Of a stretch of 8,119 nt of DNA, positions 1 through 5,657 are shown piece after piece. The position numbers and the translations under genes are program-made. Source of the DNA: Ignavibacteriaceae bacterium (GTDB lineage Bacteria; Bacteroidota; Ignavibacteria; Ignavibacteriales; Ignavibacteriaceae); assembly GCA_031292465.1 (NCBI GenBank), contig JARLHB010000526.1, positions 1-8,119 of the forward strand, written 5' to 3'. Below the pieces are notes generated by a model that did no database searches, was not told where the DNA came from, and was given only the letters and a program-made list of their open reading frames with translations. The first letter of the stretch is position 1; each line of letters begins with the position of its first letter.

Positions 1-2
1 AC

Positions 3-173
3 CCGAGTTCATTAGTATCAAGAGATAAATTAGACAAATATACGGCAGGTGTTGCACTGGAATTTGCAAGTATTAAATACGCACAGTTTAGAATAAATTA
101 TGAAAAGTTTAATTACCAGGGCGGTAAAGTTAATCCTAACAAACTGATATTTGAATTACAAACCAGATTTTAA
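3..173 (+). CDS. C-terminal fragment of an outer-membrane beta-barrel protein (5' end outside window)
   Basis: An open frame enters from the left edge and runs 56 codons to a TAA at 171-173. The peptide alternates polar and hydrophobic/aromatic residues in stretches such as AGVALEFASIKYAQFRINY and ends in KLIFELQTRF. A last amphipathic strand with a terminal phenylalanine is the classical beta-signal recognised by the BAM complex, so I infer an integral outer-membrane barrel. The family (porin, PorV/UPF0164-like, transporter) cannot be told from so short a piece. The stop lies 27 nt before the chemoreceptor start with no terminator-like hairpin between them, so the two genes may share a transcript. 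The frame and the C-terminal motif are seen directly; the location is inferred. Confidence 0.6.
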   Translation, partial: PSSLVSRDKLDKYTAGVALEFASIKYAQFRINYEKFNYQGGKVNPNKLIFELQTRF

Positions 174-187
174 GCTGGATGTAAATC

Positions 188-193
188 GGAGGA
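188..193 (+). promoter_or_regulatory. Ribosome binding site of the chemoreceptor gene
   Basis: GGAGGA lies 7 nt before the ATG at 201, a near-perfect Shine-Dalgarno match at normal spacing. It supports 201 as the start codon. It sits inside the short gap after the upstream stop codon. Confidence 0.8.
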
Positions 194-200
194 AGATAAA

Positions 201-2294
201 ATGAAATTAAAGAAATTCAATGACTGGAAGATGTTGACAAAAATTTTCGGATTGGTGTCTATATCTGTAGTTCCATTAATTTTAATAATTTTATTTTATC
301 TGATTCCAATAATCCGCAAAACACATTATGACGAAAAAGCTATGGCTACAAAAAAAACTGTAGATGTAGCTGTAAGCATCTTAGACGAGTATAAAGTAAA
401 AGTATCAAATAATACACTTCCCATTGCAGAAGCACAAAAAGAAGCACTACAGGCAATACGGTCATTAAGATATAGCGGTAATGAATATTTCTGGATAAAT
501 GATCTTAATTCCCAAATGATTATGCATCCCATTAAACCGGCGATGGAGAACACCAATGTAGCCGGCATGAAAGATTCCAACGGAAAATTTTTCTTCCGTG
601 ATATGGTGAACGTTTGTAATGAAAAAGGAGAAGGCATTGTCGAATATATGTGGCCTAAACCTGGTTCTGATAAACCTCAACCTAAAATTTCTTATGTTAA
701 ATTATTTAAAGACTGGGGCTGGATTGTTGGTTCGGGTATCTACGTTGACGAAATTGAAAGTGAAATTACTGCAATAACCAATAAGATATTGTTATTACTA
801 TTTGTTGTAATATTAGCTATTCTCGTTTTTGCTTATTCTTTCTCAAAAAAATTAATAAAACCACTTGACTCGCTTAGAGAAATTGCAAACAAGATTGCTT
901 TAGGAGACGTTAATGTAAAAATAGAGGCGAAATCGAAAGATGAGATTGGATACCTTGAGCAATCATTCGCAGAAATGATAGACAATATAAAATTACAGGC
1001 AATAGCCGCAGAAAAAATTGCCATGGGTGATATGGATGTAAAGGTGAATGTTAGATCGGAGCATGATGTACTGTCCTTAAGTATGCAAAAAGTTGTTCAA
1101 ACCCTGAAAGAATTAATAAATGAAACTCTGACCATCAGCATGGCTGCAATTGATGGGGAACTTTCTGTGCGCGGTAACGGAGATAAGTTTAAAGGCGGCT
1201 ATAATGAGGTTATAACAGGCATAAACAATACGCTGGACGCCCTTGTTAATCCTGTAAAAGAAGGCGTGGAAGCATTGCAGATATTAGCATCCGGCGACCT
1301 TACGGTAAAAATAAAAAGCGACTATAAAGGCGAGCATCAATTAATTAAAAATAATATTAATGTAGTTGCAGAAACATTAAACGATGCAATTATGGAAGTT
1401 GGGAATGCTGTACAGGCAACAGCAAGCGCCGCAAACCAAATTTCTTCAAGTTCGGAAGAAATGGCTGCCGGAGCTTCGGAACAAAACACCCAAACAGCAG
1501 AAGTAGCAGGCGCTATTGAGCAAATGACAAAAACCATTCTGGAAACAAGTAAATATTCATCAATGGCTGCTGAAGCGGCAAAAAACGCCGGGGATATTGC
1601 TAAAGAAGGCGGAAAAGTAGTTGCAGAAACTATTGAAGGAATGAATCGAATTGCAGCTGTGGTATCCGAATCTGCTGCAACTGTTCAGGCACTTGGCAAG
1701 AACAGCGATCAGATTGGCGAGATAATTCAGGTGATCGATGATATTGCAGATCAGACAAATCTGTTAGCACTAAATGCAGCTATAGAAGCTGCCAGAGCCG
1801 GCGAACAAGGAAGAGGATTTGCTGTTGTTGCTGATGAAGTAAGAAAGCTTGCTGAAAGGACAACCAAGGCAACAAAAGAAATCGCAAGTATGATTAAGCA
1901 AATTCAGGCAGATACAAGCGGAGCAGTTAAATCAATGGAACAAGGGACAAAAGAGGTTGAGAATGGGAAACTGCTTACAGATAAAGCCGGTAAGTCCCTT
2001 AAAGAAATTATAAAAAGCGCCGGGCAGGTTGTAGACATAATCTCCCAGGTAGCTACATCCGGCGACGAGCAGTCAAAAACTTCAGAACAAATAAGTAAAA
2101 GCATTGATGCTATAAGCAATGTAACACAGGAAAGCACAGCAGGCATACAGGAAACCGCAAGAGCATCGGAAGATTTGAGCAGGTTAACTGTTAACCTTCA
2201 GGAATTAATATCAAAATTTAAGATAGACGTAAATATAAATTCTAAAAGCAACGACAGTTTTACACGCAGCAAAATTAATTTGGAAACTGCATAG
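201..2294 (+). CDS. Methyl-accepting chemotaxis protein with Cache sensor and multiple HAMP units
   Basis: A complete 697-residue transmembrane chemoreceptor. In order: TM1 (about residues 15-38); a periplasmic sensor (about 39-190) with the sCache_2-like motif YFWIND at 96-101 and WGWIVGSGIYVDEI at 172-185; TM2 (about 195-214); a HAMP domain (about 216-268); and further HAMP-like repeats to about 398, marked by recurring 'GD/GE + V-x-V' elements at LGDVNVK, MGDMDVK, DGELSV and SGDLTVK. The cytoplasmic signalling coiled coil spans about 400-675. Its hairpin tip, NAAIEAARAGEQGRGFAVVA (525-544), is the near-invariant contact for CheA/CheW. Likely methylation sites are the Glu/Gln pairs in SSSSEEMA (415-422) and ASEQ (425-428), and QES/QET near 643-652. 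No C-terminal NWETF-type CheR tether is present. Single-Cache domains of this type often bind small organic acids, but the ligand here is unknown. The start is fixed by a strong RBS. Confidence 0.95.
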   Translation: MKLKKFNDWKMLTKIFGLVSISVVPLILIILFYLIPIIRKTHYDEKAMATKKTVDVAVSILDEYKVKVSNNTLPIAEAQKEALQAIRSLRYSGNEYFWINDLNSQMIMHPIKPAMENTNVAGMKDSNGKFFFRDMVNVCNEKGEGIVEYMWPKPGSDKPQPKISYVKLFKDWGWIVGSGIYVDEIESEITAITNKILLLLFVVILAILVFAYSFSKKLIKPLDSLREIANKIALGDVNVKIEAKSKDEIGYLEQSFAEMIDNIKLQAIAAEKIAMGDMDVKVNVRSEHDVLSLSMQKVVQTLKELINETLTISMAAIDGELSVRGNGDKFKGGYNEVITGINNTLDALVNPVKEGVEALQILASGDLTVKIKSDYKGEHQLIKNNINVVAETLNDAIMEVGNAVQATASAANQISSSSEEMAAGASEQNTQTAEVAGAIEQMTKTILETSKYSSMAAEAAKNAGDIAKEGGKVVAETIEGMNRIAAVVSESAATVQALGKNSDQIGEIIQVIDDIADQTNLLALNAAIEAARAGEQGRGFAVVADEVRKLAERTTKATKEIASMIKQIQADTSGAVKSMEQGTKEVENGKLLTDKAGKSLKEIIKSAGQVVDIISQVATSGDEQSKTSEQISKSIDAISNVTQESTAGIQETARASEDLSRLTVNLQELISKFKIDVNINSKSNDSFTRSKINLETA

Positions 2295-2372
2295 TAAGTT
2301 GAATTGATTTAATTAGTTAGTATAAATATAAGATTCTTTTTTTCTCGTTAATCCCCTGACCCTCACGTCCGC

Positions 2373-2411
2373 CGGGAATCTAACCTTTTAGATTCCCGCC
2401 CTCCCTTTTTT
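2373..2411 (+). terminator. Probable intrinsic terminator of the chemoreceptor gene
   Basis: The sequence forms an 11-bp perfect stem (2373-2383 paired with 2388-2398, arm CGGGAATCTAA) with a CCTT loop, followed by a run of six T at 2406-2411. The T run begins 7 nt after the stem, which is further than in a textbook terminator, so efficiency is uncertain. It lies 78 nt past the chemoreceptor stop. The surrounding stretch (about 2352-2405) is noticeably richer in C on this strand than its AT-rich flanks, so it could also be a dispersed intergenic palindrome. Confidence 0.6.
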
Positions 2412-2437
2412 ATACTATTTACTTTAAGAAACTTTCC

Positions 2438-2468
2438 AAAAAAAGTGCCACCTTTAACTGATGGCACT
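2438..2468 (-). terminator. Intrinsic terminator of the aminotransferase-pckA operon
   Basis: Read on the - strand, AGTGCCATC, a 7-nt loop and GGTGGCACT form a 9-bp stem with one G-T wobble, followed directly by a T run (the A run 2438-2444 on the + strand). It lies 26 nt past the pckA stop at 2495. Stem, loop and adjacent U-tract fit a rho-independent terminator. Confidence 0.85.
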
Positions 2469-2494
2469 ATTGAAAAACAGGGTTGAAAATTGAA

Positions 2495-4141
2495 TTAAAG
2501 CCTCTTGGGCCCTGCATTTATAACTTCTTCAGAAGAGCCTTTTGCAAAAAGTTTAAAGTTCTCTATAAACCTTGCAGCAAGAGCATCATACTTTTTCCAA
2601 TATTCATTTTTATCACCCCATGAGCTTGCAGGATCAAGAACATCCTGAGGTACATCCGGGCATGATAATGGAACATCAAAGCCGAAAAGTTTGTCTTTTC
2701 TGAATTCAACTTCGTTAAGCTTGCCGTCAAGGGCTGCATTTAAAAGATTCCGGGTGTAGCGGATACTAATTCTTTTACCTACGCCAAATCTTCCGCCTAT
2801 CCATCCTGTATTAACAAGCCAGCATTGAGCTTTACTCTGAAGCATTCTTTCTTTCAGCTTGGCAGCATATTCAAAAGGATGCCTTACCATAAAAGGGCCG
2901 CCGAAGCATGCGCTAAATGTAATCTGGGGTTCAATGCCAAGCCCAACTTCAGTGCCTGCTATCTTCGATGTGTACCCGCTTATAAAATGGTACTGCGCCT
3001 GATCAGGATTAAGCCTGGAAATTGGAGGCAGAACCCCGGATGCATCGCATGTAAGGAAAATAATGTTCTTTGGATGGCTTCTGACGTATCCTTCAGGCAC
3101 TACATTCGGAATAAATTCCAATGGATATGAAGCGCGCGTATTTTCCGTAACCGAATCGTCGTTCAAATCTATTTTCCTTGTTACAGGATCATACGTAACA
3201 TTTTCCAATATGGTTCCAAAACGATTCGTCGTGGAAAAGATTTCCGGTTCACTTTCGGCAGAAAGCCTGATGACTTTAGCATAGCAGCCGCCTTCAAAAT
3301 TAAATACGCCGTAGGGGCTCCAGCCATGTTCATCGTCCCCGATCAGTCTGCGTTTAGGATCGGCAGAAAGCGTGGTTTTACCGGTGCCGCTTAGTCCAAA
3401 GAAAAGCGCTACATCGCCTTTATCTCCCACGTTGGCAGAACAATGCATCGGCAGGATATCTTTATATGTAAGGAGAAAATTTAACACAGTAAAAACAGAC
3501 TTTTTGATTTCGCCCGAATAAAGGGAGTTTGCAATAATGGCTGTCCTTGAATCGAAGTTTAGGATAATACCTGTTTCACTGCGCGTTGAATCAATTTTAG
3601 GATCCAGCTTAAAACCCGGTACAGCTATTACCGTAAAATCAGGAATGAATTTTTTCAATTCATCAGGATTATTTGTTGTAATAAACATATTACGTGCAAA
3701 CAAGCTGTGCCAGGCTTTTTCGGTGATTATTCTTATAGGCATTCTATAATCCGGATCGGCGCCAACATAACAATCCTGCACAAACAATTCATCACCTTGG
3801 GCGTATGCTTCAAGGCGCAGCATAAGCGAATTGAATTTTTCCAAACTGTAAGGACGGTTATGTATTCCCCACCAGATACTGTTTTCAGTTGATTCTTCTT
3901 TTACTATGAATTTGTCCGCAGCGGACCTTGCCGTATGTTTACCGGTTTTAACAATAAACGGGCCGCCTTCAGACATATGCCCTTCATTGCGGAAGATTGC
4001 TTCTTCGTATAAAGAAGTTTCGGGCAGGTTCCAGAAAACCCTGTCTAAATAATTGAAGCCCTGATTTGATAATCCGAAATCTGAAGCTAAATGCTTGGCT
4101 TCCTTACTTGCCGGTGTAATAAATTCTAAATATTTGCTCAT
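2495..4141 (-). CDS. pckA: Phosphoenolpyruvate carboxykinase (ATP)
   Basis: A 548-residue cytosolic enzyme (EC 4.1.1.49) that converts oxaloacetate and ATP to phosphoenolpyruvate, CO2 and ADP, the entry step of gluconeogenesis. Visible motifs: TGKHTARS (66-73), whose R72 matches the substrate-binding Arg65 of E. coli PckA; SGEIKK (209-214) and LPMHCSANVGDKGD (230-243), giving metal ligands K214 and H233; the P-loop GLSGTGKTTLSADP (249-262) with K255; the kinase-2 metal site LIGDDEHGW (266-274) with D270; and ENTRASYP (333-340), whose R336 matches E. coli Arg333. The ending AGPKRL is typical. No catalytic residue is missing. This is the ATP family; the GTP enzymes differ in sequence. I chose the ATG at 4141: its GAGGGA ribosome site is 6 nt upstream. 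A TTG two codons earlier (4147) would sit almost on that site. The start overlaps the upstream aminotransferase stop as ATGA. Confidence 0.97.
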   Translation of the reverse strand: MSKYLEFITPASKEAKHLASDFGLSNQGFNYLDRVFWNLPETSLYEEAIFRNEGHMSEGGPFIVKTGKHTARSAADKFIVKEESTENSIWWGIHNRPYSLEKFNSLMLRLEAYAQGDELFVQDCYVGADPDYRMPIRIITEKAWHSLFARNMFITTNNPDELKKFIPDFTVIAVPGFKLDPKIDSTRSETGIILNFDSRTAIIANSLYSGEIKKSVFTVLNFLLTYKDILPMHCSANVGDKGDVALFFGLSGTGKTTLSADPKRRLIGDDEHGWSPYGVFNFEGGCYAKVIRLSAESEPEIFSTTNRFGTILENVTYDPVTRKIDLNDDSVTENTRASYPLEFIPNVVPEGYVRSHPKNIIFLTCDASGVLPPISRLNPDQAQYHFISGYTSKIAGTEVGLGIEPQITFSACFGGPFMVRHPFEYAAKLKERMLQSKAQCWLVNTGWIGGRFGVGKRISIRYTRNLLNAALDGKLNEVEFRKDKLFGFDVPLSCPDVPQDVLDPASSWGDKNEYWKKYDALAARFIENFKLFAKGSSEEVINAGPKRL

Positions 4142-5355
4142 GACCAATCCCTCACTAACTTTCTATCGCCGATGTAAAGTTCATTCGGGGAATTTGGATC
4201 GAGAGCCCATTTCATTCTTTCAATGCCTTCGGTAATTTCTTTAATTGCTCCGCAGAAACTAAGCCTTAGATAACCTTCCATACCGAATTCAGAGCCGGGT
4301 ACTGTTACAACCATTACCTTATCGATTAAGAACTCTGAAAGTTTGTTGGAGTTTTTTTCATACACACTAAAATCCGCAAAGCAGTAAAATGTTCCGTCGG
4401 GTTTGGTTACTTTTATTCCTTCAAAAGAATTAAGATAATCAACCATAATATTACGGTTGTTTTCAAGCGAGATGCGCAGGCTTTCAACGCCGGATTGAAT
4501 TCCGTTAAGCGCGCCTACAGCAGCTTTCTGCAGCAATATTGAAGGGCCTGATGTCTGGTGGCTTTGAATATTGGACATAGCTTCAATTATTTTTTTATTT
4601 GCAACAGCCCATCCGATTCTGAAGCCCGTCATTGCATATTGTTTAGATACGCCATTTATAAGAATTATTTTAGAATTCTCGGAAAGATCCTTTGCATACT
4701 TATAACAATTTATAGGTTTCCGTCCGTCAAAAATCAATCTATGGTAAATGTCATCCATAATTAAGTATAAATCTTTTTTCTCACAAAAGCTTACAACATC
4801 AGAAATAAATTCTTCCGAATACATAGCACCGGATGGATTATTGGGGCTGTTTATTATAACGGCTTTTGTATAAGAGCCAACTTTTTCTTCTATATCCTGA
4901 ATCTTAGGATAAAAGCTGCCGTCTTCCGGCGCAGCGCCAACACCAATAGCGCCGCAAAGTTTTGCCATTTCAGGATAACTTACCCAATAAGGAACCGGAT
5001 ACACAACTTCTTCCTGAGGGTTAAGTATAGCCTGCAATGCTACCATAATTGCCTGTTTAGCGCCGCCGGAAGCGATAACATTTTCAGGGGCAACCTGCCG
5101 GTTATAAAATTCTTCTGTATAGCGGATTATTGATTTTTTTAATGCAGGAATTCCATCGGCAGGAGCATACCTTACTTCACCGGTATTCAGATGCGCAGCA
5201 GTTGCTAATATTGCATCCATTGGAACTCTGCTCTTTGGCTCACCACCTCCTAAGTGAATTACAGGCTCGCCTTTTTCACGAAGCATAGCGGCCTTTTCAT
5301 TGAGCTTCAGAGTCGGCGACGCACTTATCGAACGAGCGATTTGACTTAGACTCAT
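4138..5355 (-). CDS. PLP-dependent class I/II aminotransferase, aspartate aminotransferase-like
   Basis: A 405-residue fold-type I aminotransferase, complete at both ends. Motifs in order: an N-terminal segment typical of the family with HLGGGEP (34-40); PYWVSYPEM (122-130), whose W124 stacks on the PLP ring; SPNNPSG (170-176); DDIY (201-204), with D201 for the pyridine nitrogen and Y204 for the PLP oxygen; GVSKQYAMTGFRIGWA (235-250), with the Schiff-base lysine K238 and R246 near the PLP phosphate; and YLRLSF (362-367), with R364 for the substrate alpha-carboxylate. The PYWVSYPE motif is shared with bacterial aspartate aminotransferases of the Thermus type. Aspartate is therefore the best guess, but specificity for another amino acid cannot be excluded. 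Coupling to pckA fits oxaloacetate production. About 20 residues (WALDPNSP onward) extend past the usual end of the fold. The ATG at 5355 is preceded by AGAGGGA at 5-nt spacing. Confidence 0.9.
   Translation of the reverse strand: MSLSQIARSISASPTLKLNEKAAMLREKGEPVIHLGGGEPKSRVPMDAILATAAHLNTGEVRYAPADGIPALKKSIIRYTEEFYNRQVAPENVIASGGAKQAIMVALQAILNPQEEVVYPVPYWVSYPEMAKLCGAIGVGAAPEDGSFYPKIQDIEEKVGSYTKAVIINSPNNPSGAMYSEEFISDVVSFCEKKDLYLIMDDIYHRLIFDGRKPINCYKYAKDLSENSKIILINGVSKQYAMTGFRIGWAVANKKIIEAMSNIQSHQTSGPSILLQKAAVGALNGIQSGVESLRISLENNRNIMVDYLNSFEGIKVTKPDGTFYCFADFSVYEKNSNKLSEFLIDKVMVVTVPGSEFGMEGYLRLSFCGAIKEITEGIERMKWALDPNSPNELYIGDRKLVRDWS
4148..4153 (-). promoter_or_regulatory. Ribosome binding site of pckA, inside the aminotransferase 3' end
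   Basis: GAGGGA on the - strand lies 6 nt upstream of the ATG at 4141-4139, within the last codons of the aminotransferase. Together with the ATGA stop/start overlap (4141-4138), it indicates translational coupling. It also decides the pckA start in favour of ATG 4141 over the TTG at 4147. Confidence 0.7.
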
Positions 5356-5360
5356 AGAAA

Positions 5361-5367
5361 TCCCTCT
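5361..5367 (-). promoter_or_regulatory. Ribosome binding site of the aminotransferase gene
   Basis: AGAGGGA on the - strand lies 5 nt upstream of the ATG at 5355-5353. It matches the anti-Shine-Dalgarno sequence well enough to fix this start. Confidence 0.7.
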
Positions 5368-5604
5368 ATTTGTTTATATTAATCTTTGGTGGAAAATATT
5401 TACACACGCAACTTATTTGCGGAATATTTGAGAATCAAGACTTTTCTTGAACATTTACAGGAATAATTGAATAAATTTCTTATTTCTATGTATACTTAAT
5501 ATATCGATCAAATTTTTTTAATTGTTTCAAATAAATACAACTATAAACCTTTCTCAAAATATAAAAGGCCAATCCCGGTTTATTTAATTTTTATACATAC
5601 CTGA

Positions 5605-5630
5605 GTACAGCATTTATAAAAATGCTGTAC
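5605..5630. repeat. 26-bp perfect inverted repeat downstream of the M16 protease gene
   Basis: GTACAGCATT (5605-5614) is followed by TATAAA and the exact reverse complement AATGCTGTAC (5621-5630). The outer loop bases also pair, giving an 11-bp stem with a 4-nt loop. It begins 28 nt beyond the M16 stop codon, where a terminator would be expected, yet no T run follows on either strand. It may be a terminator-like or RNA-stabilising hairpin for the M16 mRNA, or a protein-binding palindrome upstream of the aminotransferase operon. The symmetry is seen directly; the role is open. Confidence 0.6.
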
Positions 5631-5657
5631 ATCAAACACTAAAATATTTTTAACCTA

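Larger units (their letters stand above)
5356..5657 (-). other. AT-rich intergenic region: leader and probable promoter region of the aminotransferase-pckA operon
   Basis: These 302 bases contain no credible gene on either strand. The promoter of the aminotransferase-pckA operon should lie here because the operon has no other upstream space. I could not pick one out: several TTG... and TATA-like words occur, but none at convincing spacing and none clearly matching the Bacteroidota TAnnTTTG box. Two small inverted repeats lie in the probable leader: CGCAA/TTGCG (5407-5411 with 5417-5421) and TCAAGA/TCTTGA (5435-5440 with 5445-5450). Both are short and may be chance in AT-rich DNA. A stronger 26-bp palindrome near the M16 end is listed separately. 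Confidence 0.5.

Noticed and set aside
326..1024. Minus-strand open frames opposite the chemoreceptor (326-637, 465-680, 833-1024)
   Set aside because: They lie wholly inside a strongly conserved gene on the other strand, show no recognisable family and no ribosome site of note. They are frame shadows.
2325..2345. T run at 2336-2343 just after the chemoreceptor stop as a terminator
   Set aside because: No stable hairpin precedes it; the downstream palindrome at 2373-2398 is the better candidate.
2825..3892. Plus-strand open frames opposite pckA
   Set aside because: Their translations are antisense shadows of conserved PckA motifs; none looks like a real protein.
4145..4147. TTG start for pckA two codons before the ATG
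   Set aside because: It would leave only about 2 nt between the start and the GAGGGA ribosome site. The ATG at 4141 has normal spacing and forms the ATGA overlap.
5480..5580. Sigma-70-like or Bacteroidota-type promoter upstream of the aminotransferase
   Set aside because: TTGATC, TTGAAA, TATATT and TTTATTTG words are present, but no pair has both a good match and proper spacing. In AT-rich DNA such hits are expected by chance.
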